Positions 24,597 to 31,764 of a stretch of DNA of 33,677 nucleotides are shown here, piece after piece. Both the position numbers and the translations under genes were made by a program. Below the pieces are notes generated by a model. It made no database searches. It saw only the letters and a list, made by a program, of their open reading frames with translations, and was not told the origin of the DNA. Source of the DNA: Planctomycetota bacterium (GTDB taxonomy: Bacteria > Planctomycetota > SZUA-567 > H5-PLA8); assembly GCA_026184295.1 (NCBI GenBank), contig JAHCJK010000050.1, positions 1 through 33,677 of the forward strand, in the 5' to 3' direction. The first letter of the stretch is position 1. The number at the start of each line of letters is the position of its first letter.

Positions 24597-25604
24597 CTAT
24601 CGGTTCGAGGGCGTGATGCCGCGCTTGGCCTGATCGCGCGAGTGCTGCTTCTGCTCCGCGCGGTCGCCGGCCTCGTCGTCCACGCGCGTGGTCACCGCGC
24701 GCCGGGTCGCGGGCAGCTTCTTCTCCGCCTCGGCCTGCTTGCGGAGCTGATCCTCGGCCCAGCGGTCCTGCAGCTTCTCGAAGTCCTTCTTCTCCTGCTC
24801 CAGGTCCTTCATGCGGCCGTGCTCGGTGCCCAGGTCCTGGTAGAGCGCGGTCTCGACCCGGTGCAGATCGGCGATGTTCTTCGCCTGCGTCTTGATGCTT
24901 TCCTTCAGGTTCTCGCGGGTGTCGCGCTTCCACTTATACTTCACGGCGGCTTCGAGCCCGTTCTCGATCGCGCCGGCGATGATGCCGAGCGGCCCGGCCT
25001 CCGCGCCCAGCGCGTGCAGGGCGGCGAACTCCCCCGCCTGCCCCGCGACGAAGCCGCCCGCGGTCTTCTGCATGCTCGACGTCGGCTTGATCGAGCGCTT
25101 CTCGTTCTCGTCCTTCAGCTTCTCCGTATCCGCCTTCGTGCCTTCGGCGTCCGCGATGATCTCCTCGATCACCTCGATGCGCATCCGCAGCCCCGAGATG
25201 CGCCCGTTGGTCTCGGAGATCTTCGTATGCAGCGGCCACTTGCCTTCGGCCTTCAGGCGCTCGATCTCCGAGCGGTACTTCTCCGTAAGCGCGTCGGTCT
25301 CGGGCGCCTTGGCGGCCGGGCGCGTGGGCGTCAGGTTCCCGCCGTCGCCGTCGATCTCGTACACCGTGCCGTTGACGAAGACGGTCTCGTCGAGCTTGGG
25401 CGGCGGCGGGACGTAGGCCCGGCGCTGCCCGGGCGTCAGGACGATCCCGACGCCCAGGCCGCCGTCGTGGCCGCCTCGCCCGCAGCCCGGGTGGCCGCCG
25501 TCTTTGCCGCCGTCCTTCTGGCCGCCGCAGTTCTGGGCCGCGGCCGTTCCGGCCAGGCCCGCGGCCAGGAAGGCCGCCGTGCTGAGGAGGATGCGCAGGT
25601 TCAT
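24597..25604 (-). CDS. secreted coiled-coil protein, unknown function, 335 aa
   Basis: ATG 25604 is chosen because it opens a clear Sec signal peptide (MNLRILLSTAAFLAAGLAG, cleavage near AAAQ) and follows AAGGAA. The mature N-terminus (about 24-50) is Gly/Asp/His/Cys-rich with KDGG repeats, then a proline-rich patch. Two long charged helical regions (about 90-150 and 215-310) look like coiled coils. A less polar Gly/Ala-rich segment at about 160-200 (FVAGQAGEFAALHALG) separates them and might insert in or lie on a membrane. No family is recognised. It follows another secreted protein by 37 nt and ends in a terminator, so the two probably form one transcript. Confidence 0.8.
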   Translation of the reverse strand: MNLRILLSTAAFLAAGLAGTAAAQNCGGQKDGGKDGGHPGCGRGGHDGGLGVGIVLTPGQRRAYVPPPPKLDETVFVNGTVYEIDGDGGNLTPTRPAAKAPETDALTEKYRSEIERLKAEGKWPLHTKISETNGRISGLRMRIEVIEEIIADAEGTKADTEKLKDENEKRSIKPTSSMQKTAGGFVAGQAGEFAALHALGAEAGPLGIIAGAIENGLEAAVKYKWKRDTRENLKESIKTQAKNIADLHRVETALYQDLGTEHGRMKDLEQEKKDFEKLQDRWAEDQLRKQAEAEKKLPATRRAVTTRVDDEAGDRAEQKQHSRDQAKRGITPSNR

Positions 25605-25641
25605 GGTTCGATTCCTTTCGTAACGCTCGGTTCCCATAGGA

Positions 25642-26088
25642 TCAGAAGCGGAAGCGGCCGCCCACGCCGATGCCGACGCCCAGGTTCACGGGCAGCCCGT
25701 CGTCGTTGGGGTCCTTCTCTTCGCGGATGTTCTCGGCCTGGTGCTTCAGGTCGTTCATCAGGTCCTTGTCGGAGATCGGTTCGCCTTTCTCGTTGGCCTG
25801 GCGGCGCATGCCCTGGACCTTGGTGCCGTACGGGCGCGGGTCCACGCACATGATCACGGCCTCTGTAACGACGAACGTGTAGCCCTTCCAGCGCAGGAAG
25901 CGCGTGCCGTCCGGATTGGGGCTCTCGTTGTGAAACCGCAGCATCTTCTGCTTGTCGAAGGTCCAGCCCTTTTCCGTCTCGTAGATCGGCTGCACGCGCA
26001 CGGCGCGTTCTTCGGCGCGCAGGTTCGCGGCGGCGCTCAGCGCCAGCGCCATGCCCAGCAGCAGCGCCATCTTGGTCATCCCGTTCAT
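25642..26088 (-). CDS. secreted hypothetical protein, 148 aa
   Basis: ATG 26088 follows AAGGAGAACGAGAG and starts a Sec signal peptide (about 1-25, NGMTKMALLLGMALALSAAA). The mature part has a small beta-like segment (RFLRWKGYTFVVTEAVIMCVD) with a single cysteine, a charged helical stretch (ISDKDLMNDLKHQAENIREEK) and a glycine-rich end, LGVGIGVGGRFRF, closing on phenylalanine as many outer-membrane strands do. The next gene's protein has a similar LGVGI segment after a Gly-rich region. No family recognised. It is the first gene of the two-gene secreted set; the 250-nt spacer upstream carries palindromes. Confidence 0.75.
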   Translation of the reverse strand: MNGMTKMALLLGMALALSAAANLRAEERAVRVQPIYETEKGWTFDKQKMLRFHNESPNPDGTRFLRWKGYTFVVTEAVIMCVDPRPYGTKVQGMRRQANEKGEPISDKDLMNDLKHQAENIREEKDPNDDGLPVNLGVGIGVGGRFRF

Positions 26089-26212
26089 CTCTCGTTCTCC
26101 TTGGCCTTGATAGGCCGCTCGTTTTTCCGGAAGCCCCCATGGCTTCCGCAATGAAAGGATTGCGAGTGCAGGGCCAAGCCTAGACAAAGGCCGCTCGCCC
26201 ATCGCATAAGGT

Positions 26213-26224
26213 TTTGGCGCCAAA
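26213..26224. promoter_or_regulatory. 12-bp palindrome TTTGGCGCCAAA
   Basis: A perfect palindrome about 125 nt upstream of the secreted protein at 26088. It could be a protein-binding site; nothing else identifies the factor. Confidence 0.25.
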
Positions 26225-26266
26225 GGAATAGAAAACTTTGAGAAGGCGAGGTGGGGTGTTGTCTCC

Positions 26267-26326
26267 GCCAACACTACGGCCCTCCCGCAGGGGAAGGGCC
26301 GTAGGCACGGGCAACGTTTTGTTGGC
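26267..26326. terminator. nested hairpin between two minus-strand genes
   Basis: Inner stem CTACGGCCCT (26274-26283) with AGGGCCGTAG (26295-26304), enclosed by GCCAACA (26267-26273) with TGTTGGC (26320-26326). It lies directly downstream of the 358-aa membrane protein gene. There is no U-run on the minus strand, so it may instead be an mRNA-stabilising or REP-like structure. Confidence 0.5.
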
Positions 26327-26337
26327 TCAGACGGCGC

Positions 26338-27414
26338 TTACGCGGGCGTCTGGGCCAGGCTGGCGAGCAGCGCGTCGCGCAGCCAGGCGTTCGCGCGCGC
26401 CTGCTCCGGCGAAAGGATCAGGGCATCGCCGCCCAGGCTGGAGTCGATGGTCAGCAGGCGGTCCTTGGCCTGGATCGCGCGGATCGTCGCCACCGGGTAC
26501 GCCTTGCGGTGGGTAAAGACCAGGCCGCGGCGGCGCACTTCCAGCACGCCCGGGCGCGCGTGCAGGCTCGGCCATTCGGGCTGGAGGCTGAAGTACAGCA
26601 CCCCGAAGAAGAACGTGGCGAAGACCGTCGCGCCCACGCAGGCCCCGACGGCCGCGCCCGAGCACCACAGCAGGACCATCCCGGCGGCGTACAGCGCCGA
26701 CAGGAGCGTCACGAAGACCGCCAGCGCGGCGCTCGAACCGTCTCCCGTCACGCGCAGTTCCCTTGCGCCCGCGTCGTGGGTCACGTCGGCTAGCGCCGGG
26801 GCCGCTTCGAGCAGGCGTTCGAGCGCCGGGGGTGTGTGGATCTGGAGCACGTGCTTGCCGGCCTCGTCGGCGCGGCGCAGGAGCGCCACTTCGCCGTTGC
26901 GCACTTCCAGCAGGTCCAGCTTCAGCGCCGCGGCCGCGTCCTCGCTCAGGTTGCCCAGTTCCAGCGCGTCGGTGGACTGCGCGAGCTTGATCTGCCCCGT
27001 CGGCGTCACTGCGTGGAGTTCGTGGAAGTATTCCTTGTAGCGGCCGCGGTCCACCACGCGCAGCGCGTTGTACAGGGCGATCGCGCCGCTCAGGTCGTGC
27101 GTCGTGGGCGCCATCGGCACGAGCAGCCCCCACGAGGTCGTCGCGGAGCGCGCGGCCGCGTCGATTTCAAGCGAGCGCCGCACGTGGCACTGGATTCCTT
27201 TCCAGACCACTTTGGCCAGAAGCGCCATGATGACCAAGCCCAGGAGGACCTCCAGCGCGCCCCCGCTGCCGGGCCGTTCGGCGAGGAAGTGCACGAACAT
27301 CCACGCCTGAAAGCCGATCACCGCGGTGAAGAAGGGCACGGTCAGGACGATCCACCAGCCGATGCGGTCCTGGAAGTGCAGCCGCGCGGGGTTTCCGGTC
27401 TCGATGCGTTTCAT
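26338..27414 (-). CDS. integral membrane protein, unknown function, 358 aa
   Basis: Four predicted transmembrane helices: two near the N-terminus (about 20-45 and 57-77) and two at about 230-282 (LAVFVTLLSALYAAGMVLLW and CVGATVFATFFFGVLYFSL). Between them is a cytosolic or periplasmic domain of about 150 residues. A C-terminal part (about 290-345) with VLEVRRRGLVFTHRKAYPVATIRAIQAKDRLLTID looks like a PH-like beta domain of the bPH2/YcxB type, a guess from the strand pattern. ATG 27414 has AAAGGAGC eight bases upstream. It is 34 nt after the small membrane protein gene, probably co-transcribed. Function unknown. Confidence 0.8.
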   Translation of the reverse strand: MKRIETGNPARLHFQDRIGWWIVLTVPFFTAVIGFQAWMFVHFLAERPGSGGALEVLLGLVIMALLAKVVWKGIQCHVRRSLEIDAAARSATTSWGLLVPMAPTTHDLSGAIALYNALRVVDRGRYKEYFHELHAVTPTGQIKLAQSTDALELGNLSEDAAAALKLDLLEVRNGEVALLRRADEAGKHVLQIHTPPALERLLEAAPALADVTHDAGARELRVTGDGSSAALAVFVTLLSALYAAGMVLLWCSGAAVGACVGATVFATFFFGVLYFSLQPEWPSLHARPGVLEVRRRGLVFTHRKAYPVATIRAIQAKDRLLTIDSSLGGDALILSPEQARANAWLRDALLASLAQTPA

Positions 27415-27448
27415 AGCCTGCTCCTTTGTTCGCTTAGGTTCCCAAGGC

Positions 27449-27679
27449 TCACTGCATGTTGGCGCGGCGGATGCCGGCGAACATGCCCGCGCGGGCGAAG
27501 ATCAGCCCGCAGATCAGGCCCGCGGCCAGCCAGGCCTTCTCGTCGCCGCGCGCGAAGATCGCGCCGCCGGCCGCCCCGAGCACAAATCCGATGGGCGCGC
27601 TGACGAGCATGTAAAGCATCCCGTACTTGAAGCGGCGGCCGACTTTTGTGAGGTAGGTTTCCGGCTGATTCGTTTCCAT
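27449..27679 (-). CDS. small membrane protein, 76 aa
   Basis: ATG 27679 is preceded by GGGAGAA, which decides the start over longer in-frame options. Two transmembrane segments: about 20-43 (MLYMLVSAPIGFVLGAAGGA) and about 50-68 (WLAAGLICGLIFARAGMFAG), with a basic N-terminal region (KVGRRFKYG). Glycine spacing in both helices suggests tight packing. I recognise no family. It lies just upstream of the larger membrane protein gene and is likely the first gene of that two-gene unit. Confidence 0.7.
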   Translation of the reverse strand: METNQPETYLTKVGRRFKYGMLYMLVSAPIGFVLGAAGGAIFARGDEKAWLAAGLICGLIFARAGMFAGIRRANMQ

Positions 27680-28058
27680 CTTCGTTCTCCCTTTTCGTGG
27701 GCGCCTCGCGTCGCGGGCGCGGTTCCTTTCGATGCCTGCTTCGAACAAAGAGAAGGATGGCGAAGCCCGGGCCAATCGAAGCGACTTTTGTAACTCATTC
27801 AAAACAAAGGTGTTAGACGCGATCGCCGAGGACCGGCGGGGGCCTGAAACCGGGGACCCCCCGGATTCCGGTGGGTCCTACGCGTTGGATCGGACAACGG
27901 GTGCGTTGGCGCGGCGGGAGTTACAGGATTGGCGCGGGGTGGCACGGGCCGCGCTTTGCTCCTCTTCGAAGTTCGCGGGAAGGCTCAGTCGAGCCGGCGG
28001 GCTTCGCGAAACGCATCCGGAGCAAGAGGCCCCGGACATTTAGAGAGGAGTACGTACG
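27680..28058. other. 379-nt spacer with GC-rich structure
   Basis: Spacer between divergent genes. 27,825-27,890 is a G/C-run region with several competing hairpins (AGGACCGG...GGGTCCT and CCGG-ATT-CCGG). A weak TTGTAA-N17-TGTTAG on the plus strand lies before it. No convincing gene; an open frame of about 100 codons here has neither Shine-Dalgarno nor protein-like composition. Confidence 0.5.
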
Positions 28059-28583
28059 ATGCGCACGATGACGCTGTCCGCCGCCCTGGCCTGCCTGGTG
28101 TTCGCCGCCGCCTGCCACACGGCGCAGGCCGAAGAGGGCCGGCTGAGCAAAGACGAGGTCTTCACCATGCTGGAGAACATGGGGTACGCGGTGAAGAAGA
28201 CGACGGTCGAAAACGGCTACTACATCACCATGACGCACCAGGCCGGAGACCTGAGCCTTACGTACAACGTGGTCATGAGCAAGGACGGCACCAAGATCTG
28301 GTTCCAGCAGACGGTCATCTCGGTCACCGACGAGAACCGCGCGCGCATCCCCTGGCCGAAGCTCGTGTCCGCCCAGAACACCCACACGGGCACCTGCATG
28401 TTCCAGTACGCCGAGTCCGCCCGCGCGGTCTACCTGGCCATCGCGGTCGAAAACCGCTCGGTCAAGCCCGCCGACATCCGCCAGAGCGTGGATAACCTGG
28501 GCGCGGCCGTGGTCGCCACCCGTGACCTGTGGGAAGAGAAGAACTGGCCCGTGACGAACACGGTCGGCATGACGCAGCGCTGA
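28059..28583 (+). CDS. secreted YbjN-like protein, 174 aa
   Basis: ATG 28059 has a strong GAGAGGAG upstream. Residues 1-24 are a signal peptide; cleavage at AQA-EEG is likely, but FAAAC just before might be read as a weak lipobox (Cys19). The mature part begins with a helix LSKDEVFTMLENMGY, then alternating strands (YYITMTHQAG, LSLTYNVVMSKDGTKIWFQQTV), a helix and further strands. This order resembles the YbjN/type-III-chaperone-like alpha/beta fold; the match is by pattern only. No enzymatic motif. It is followed by a strong hairpin and probably monocistronic. Confidence 0.75.
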   Translation: MRTMTLSAALACLVFAAACHTAQAEEGRLSKDEVFTMLENMGYAVKKTTVENGYYITMTHQAGDLSLTYNVVMSKDGTKIWFQQTVISVTDENRARIPWPKLVSAQNTHTGTCMFQYAESARAVYLAIAVENRSVKPADIRQSVDNLGAAVVATRDLWEEKNWPVTNTVGMTQR

Positions 28584-28903
28584 CCGGACCGCAGCCGCCG
28601 CGTCCCTCGTCCCACCCGGGATGCGGGACGCGGCGCGGCTGACGGAGGAAGAGAATCAGGCGTGCCGGGACTGCCTTTTCAGGAAGTAACCGAGTAGGCT
28701 GCGATTCCTGGTTTCAGGATGGGTCCCTGTTGTCAAATCTGCACGAGAAGCGCCTCCTGAAGGACACAGAAAAGGCGCTGGCAGATGAAGGATTTAGCGT
28801 TTCAGCGGTCGATGTGTTCGACGTGATCCGGCGCAGCACAAACGCGGCCGGCGAACGGCACGGGGTGAAGCAGCCTTCAAGCTAACATTGGACAGGGCCA
28901 GAT
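28584..28903. other. 320-nt spacer, possible gene remnant
   Basis: The left end is the terminator-like hairpin. From 28,643 to 28,885 one plus-strand frame stays open for 80 codons without a good start; its last 50 codons (TTG 28730 to TAA 28885) read as a plausible helix-rich protein (LHEKRLLKDTEKALADEGF) but have no clear ribosome site. It could be a decayed gene end. GC falls from here to about 30,060. Confidence 0.35.
28592..28641 (+). terminator. hairpin after the YbjN-like gene
   Basis: CCGCGTCCC (28598-28606) pairs perfectly with GGGACGCGG (28625-28633), extended by CAGCCG with CGGCTG. It starts 8 nt after the stop codon. No T-run follows, so it may need a factor or act as an mRNA end stabiliser. 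Confidence 0.55.
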
Positions 28904-29509
28904 ATGTACATGCGAATTACAATGATCGGTATGGTTTCAGCGCTTCACGTCGCCTGGCTTACCGGATGCAGTTCAGGCACACAGACGCCAGGCCCACAGA
29001 AGCCAACAGGTGAGCCGGCCAGCGAGGCAAAGAAGTGGCAGCACCAACAGGTGCTCGGGCTTGGCGTTTCTGCTCCATCGGCATTTTCCGAAAGCAAGGA
29101 TGAGCAACTAACACCAGACTCCGGTTGGGACAGGATTGAAGTTTCCGAAGCGAAGGGAGAGCGCGGAGATGTCGTGATCGTCTATCGACTCACGCCGCAC
29201 GACACACAAAAGCCGATGTCTCTGATGGCACTTGCTATGGCCTACATGACCCTTCGCAGCAAGACCCTGGGGGCAAAGAAGGTTGATCCGCCATCGCTTA
29301 TCGGTAAAGGCAGCCTGGGCTCGGTAGAATTCTTCGCCTGCCGCACGCAGTTCTCGACTGGCTGCCTGGATGTAATGGCGATTTGTGATGGGGTCAAGAT
29401 TTGGGTGGTACTCGCTGGCGAGACCGGCACGCCAGCGGACAAGGCGACTGATATCCGCGAGGTCGTCAAGTCCGTCACCATTGGTGACCAGCGCCTGATA
29501 CGCGAATAG
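28904..29509 (+). CDS. lipoprotein, unknown function, 201 aa
   Basis: The N-terminus has a short hydrophobic stretch followed by lipobox LTGC (Cys22), so it is a lipid-anchored protein. A Thr/Pro/Gly-rich tether (about 23-45) follows, then a globular part of about 150 residues with beta strands (VVIVYRLTPH, SVEFFACRTQF, GVKIWVVLAGE) and two extra cysteines in GCLDVMAICDG. The end, TDIREVVKSVTI, looks like the closing helix/strand of small secreted proteins predicted to bind substrate. I know no family. Codon use and GC (about 53%) are clearly lower than in the rest of the window, suggesting transfer. ATG 28904 or ATG 28910 could be the start. Confidence 0.75.
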   Translation: MYMRITMIGMVSALHVAWLTGCSSGTQTPGPQKPTGEPASEAKKWQHQQVLGLGVSAPSAFSESKDEQLTPDSGWDRIEVSEAKGERGDVVIVYRLTPHDTQKPMSLMALAMAYMTLRSKTLGAKKVDPPSLIGKGSLGSVEFFACRTQFSTGCLDVMAICDGVKIWVVLAGETGTPADKATDIREVVKSVTIGDQRLIRE

Positions 29510-29548
29510 GCGTTGGTACAACTCGACCATTGAGGTCTGGGCCCGTAT

Positions 29549-29878
29549 ATGTCGCCTCAAGACCACGCAGCCGACTGTTTACGTTTGGAGAAGCTCTGTA
29601 ACTTTGGTGGCGCAGCAATAGGGCTGATATTTGGGCTCGCATTAGGAAACAGCGACAACTTAATATCCCCACTGTGCTTCTTTGGTGGAACAATAATCAT
29701 TGGAATCATGCTCCCACGAAAGCTATTCAATTATCTTGTTTGTGCAAATTGCCCACTATGTGGTGCGCCCGCCCGACAATTAGACGACCAATACCACTAC
29801 CAGTATCAATGCCAAGAATGCGGTCATATCGCAAAAACAAGTATTCAGGTTCGGCGCTATGATGAAAATCATGGGTAG
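29549..29878 (+). CDS. small membrane protein with zinc ribbon, 109 aa
   Basis: Two transmembrane helices at about 18-35 (NFGGAAIGLIFGLALG) and 40-58 (ISPLCFFGGTIIIGIML), then a soluble zinc ribbon with CANCPLC (three cysteines within seven residues) and CQEC, the likely tetra-cysteine site being CPLC plus CQEC. GC is about 47%, the lowest of any gene in the window. No Shine-Dalgarno is seen before ATG 29549, so start and expression are less sure. It follows the lipoprotein gene by 39 nt. Function unknown; membrane-anchored zinc ribbons often serve as adaptor or stress-sensing proteins, but nothing here proves it. Confidence 0.6.
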   Translation: MSPQDHAADCLRLEKLCNFGGAAIGLIFGLALGNSDNLISPLCFFGGTIIIGIMLPRKLFNYLVCANCPLCGAPARQLDDQYHYQYQCQECGHIAKTSIQVRRYDENHG

Positions 29879-30067
29879 GTCGGTAGGTCAGGAGGCTAGC
29901 CCAGCTCTCGCGACGTGAAGAAAGGCAGTGCGTAGTGGCAACCGTCCAACACGTCGCAGCCTGCTTGCTGAAACTGGTCCGCGCCAACCAGACCAAGGCG
30001 GGAATTCCGGGGACAGACTACCTATTATTTCTGATCGTTGAAAGATGATCTGCAAGACTGCCACGGG
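29879..30067. other. spacer at the end of the low-GC patch
   Basis: No gene is seen. The segment TTCCGGGGACAGACTACCTATT near 30,005-30,025 resembles, from memory, the GGGGACAG-ACCTATT sequences found beside REP-associated transposase genes; no transposase gene is present, so this could be an element remnant. Confidence 0.3.
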
Positions 30068-30376
30068 CTACACGTCGATGGACTGGTCCACGTCGCTCAC
30101 GATCACTTTGCCGTCGCCGATGCGGCCCGTGCGGGCGGCGGCGATCAGCGCGTCGCGGACGGCTTCGAACGCACTGTCCTCGACGTAGATCTCGATGCGC
30201 GCCTTCGGCAGGAACGTCAGTTCGTACTCGTGCTGCCGGTAAAGTTCCAGGTGGCCCTTCTGCCGCCCGTACCCGCGCACGTCGGCGATGAGCACGTCCA
30301 GCACGCCCTCGCGCGGAATCTTTTCCAGCACGGCCTCGAGCTTGAACGGCTTGATGTAAGCGGTCAGTTTTTTCAT
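30068..30376 (-). CDS. PII signal-transduction protein, C-terminally short
   Basis: 102 residues. Family core is intact: MKKLTAYIKPFKLEAV, GRQKGH (37-42), the T-loop with Tyr46 and the uridylylation-type Tyr51 in HEYELTFLPK (Lys58), and the B-loop TGRIGDGK (83-90). PII trimers bind ATP/ADP and 2-oxoglutarate and regulate nitrogen enzymes and transporters. The usual C-terminal segment of about ten residues with Arg101 and Arg103, which contact ATP, is missing: the protein stops at SIDV. It is 155 nt downstream of argC on the same strand; PII controls the arginine enzyme NAGK in cyanobacteria and plants. No amtB is nearby. The start lacks a Shine-Dalgarno and follows a pyrimidine-rich heptad tract. 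Confidence 0.9.
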   Translation of the reverse strand: MKKLTAYIKPFKLEAVLEKIPREGVLDVLIADVRGYGRQKGHLELYRQHEYELTFLPKARIEIYVEDSAFEAVRDALIAAARTGRIGDGKVIVSDVDQSIDV

Positions 30377-30380
30377 ACGA

Positions 30381-30426
30381 CAGGGGGCAGGGACAGGGGT
30401 CAGGATGTAGGATTCAGGGGTCAGGG
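30381..30426. repeat. heptad repeat array, CAGG orientation
   Basis: CAGG/TAGG cores at 30394, 30401, 30408, 30415 and 30422 are seven bases apart (also 30381 and 30388). It is the left arm of an inverted pair with 30,482-30,523, between argC and the PII gene. Confidence 0.65.
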
Positions 30427-30481
30427 AAGGAGCGGCTTCGCCGACCCATGTCGCGCCTGAGTACCTGCGGCGTTTCGTGCT

Positions 30482-30523
30482 GAATCCTGAATCCTAAATC
30501 CTAATTCCTAAATCCTACGTCCC
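30482..30523. repeat. heptad repeat array, CCT orientation
   Basis: CCT/CCC cores at 30486, 30493, 30500, 30507, 30514 and 30521 are exactly seven bases apart (units GAATCCT, AAATCCT, AATTCCT). Its reverse complement aligns with the array at 30,381-30,426, so the argC-PII spacer RNA can fold into a long imperfect hairpin. Confidence 0.7.
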
Positions 30524-30531
30524 GCTTCCTC

Positions 30532-31584
30532 CTAAAGGCTGCGGCCTTTCAGGCCCGTGGTCTCGTCGAGGCCGAACATCAGGTTCATGTTCTGGATCGC
30601 CTGGCCGGCGGCGCCCTTGACCAGATTGTCGAGCGTCGAGGCGACGACGAGCTGCCCGGTGCGTTCGATCACCTGCGCGGAGATATCGCAGTAGTTGCTG
30701 CGGACGACATTGGAGACGGCGACTTCTCCGGGGCCGTTGAGCACGCGCACGAACGGCGAGCGCTCCTTCGTGTGGAACCCGCGCAGGATCGCGAGCGCCT
30801 TCTCGGTCGTCAGGTCCGCGTCCTTTTTGGGGCGCGCGAAGATCGTGGTCAGGATGCCGCGGTCGAGCGGCGCGAGGTGCGGGACGAACGTCACCTTGAC
30901 CGGGCGGCCGCCCGCGCGCGTCAGGCCCATCTCGATCTCGGGCGTGTGGCGGTGCGTGCCGACGCCGTAGGCGCGCATGTTTTCGTCCAGGTCCACGAAA
31001 AGGTTCGACTGCTTGGCGTTGAACTGCCGCCCCGCGCCGCTGGCCCCGGAGTAGCTGTCCACGACAATGCCGTCGTCTTCGAGCACGTTCGCGGCCACGA
31101 ACGGCGCGAGCGCCAGCGTCGAAGAGGTGACGTAGCAGCCGGGATTCCCGATCAGCCGCGCGCCGCGAATCTCTTCGCGGAAGAGTTCCGGGAGGCCGTA
31201 GACGGATTCGGCGAGCAGATCCTTGCAGGCGTGCGTTTCCTTGTACCACTGTTCGTACACGGCCGCGTCGCGGAAGCGGAACTCGCCGCCGATGTCGATC
31301 ACCTTCGCGCCGCCCTTCAGCAGCCCGGGCACGGTCTGGAAGGTCTCCGCGCCTTTCTTGGCCGTGAAGACGAGGTCGCTCGCCTTCGCGATCTCCTCGG
31401 GCGTGGCCGCGACGGCGGTCAGGTCGCATTCGTTGCGCAGCGGCGGCAGAATATCGCCGATGGGCTTGCCCGCGGCGCTCTCGCTGACCAGCAGCGCCAG
31501 CTTCACCTGGGGATGGCCGAGGAGCCCGCGGAGGAGGCATTCGCCCACCAGGCCCGCCGCGCCGACAATGGACACGCGAATCAT
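30532..31584 (-). CDS. argC: N-acetyl-gamma-glutamyl-phosphate reductase
   Basis: 350 residues, the usual type 1 length. The N-terminal Rossmann motif VSIVGAAGLVGECLLRGL (4-21) and the catalytic cysteine in GNPGCYVTSS are intact; the latter replaces the common GCYPT by GCYVT. GVGTHRHTPEIE carries the expected histidine, and TFVPHLAPLDRGILTTI is family-typical. It catalyses the NADPH-dependent third step of arginine synthesis. ATG 31584 is preceded by AAAGGA and opens directly on the beta strand, so longer in-frame starts are rejected. No other arg gene is in the window. The downstream neighbour is a PII-type regulator. Confidence 0.96.
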   Translation of the reverse strand: MIRVSIVGAAGLVGECLLRGLLGHPQVKLALLVSESAAGKPIGDILPPLRNECDLTAVAATPEEIAKASDLVFTAKKGAETFQTVPGLLKGGAKVIDIGGEFRFRDAAVYEQWYKETHACKDLLAESVYGLPELFREEIRGARLIGNPGCYVTSSTLALAPFVAANVLEDDGIVVDSYSGASGAGRQFNAKQSNLFVDLDENMRAYGVGTHRHTPEIEMGLTRAGGRPVKVTFVPHLAPLDRGILTTIFARPKKDADLTTEKALAILRGFHTKERSPFVRVLNGPGEVAVSNVVRSNYCDISAQVIERTGQLVVASTLDNLVKGAAGQAIQNMNLMFGLDETTGLKGRSL

Positions 31585-31613
31585 GCTCGAAATCCTTTCG
31601 TACGCCGCCGGGA

Positions 31614-31642
31614 AGCTTACGATCCCCGCGAAAAAACGTAAA
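31614..31642 (-). promoter_or_regulatory. weak candidate promoter of argC
   Basis: Minus strand TTTACG (31637-31642), 17 nt, TAAGCT (31614-31619), about 30 nt before the start codon. The -10 is poor against the consensus but shares TAAGCT with two other candidates in the window. No ARG-box palindrome is seen. Confidence 0.35.
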
Positions 31643-31710
31643 CCGGAAAACATCCGCCGAACCCGGGAGCCTACGCGCGGCGCGTGTGTTCCGTGTAAGC
31701 GTTATGTGGT

Positions 31711-31738
31711 TTGTCGGCCCCGGCCGTGCGGCTAAGCT
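31711..31738 (+). promoter_or_regulatory. weak candidate promoter of the NlpC/P60-like gene
   Basis: TTGTCG (31711-31716), 16 nt, TAAGCT (31733-31738), about 26 nt before ATG 31765. Same architecture as the candidate at 7685-7712. Confidence 0.3.
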
Positions 31739-31764
31739 GCAATTTTCGGCGCGAGGTGCGCGGC

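Noticed and set aside
25595..25620. GGTTCGATTCC resembling a tRNA T-arm
   Set aside because: Overlaps the start and ribosome site of a secreted protein; no tRNA fold can be built.
27732..28043. Plus-strand frame of 103 codons
   Set aside because: No ribosome site, unprotein-like composition, overlaps GC-rich hairpins and the leader of a good gene.
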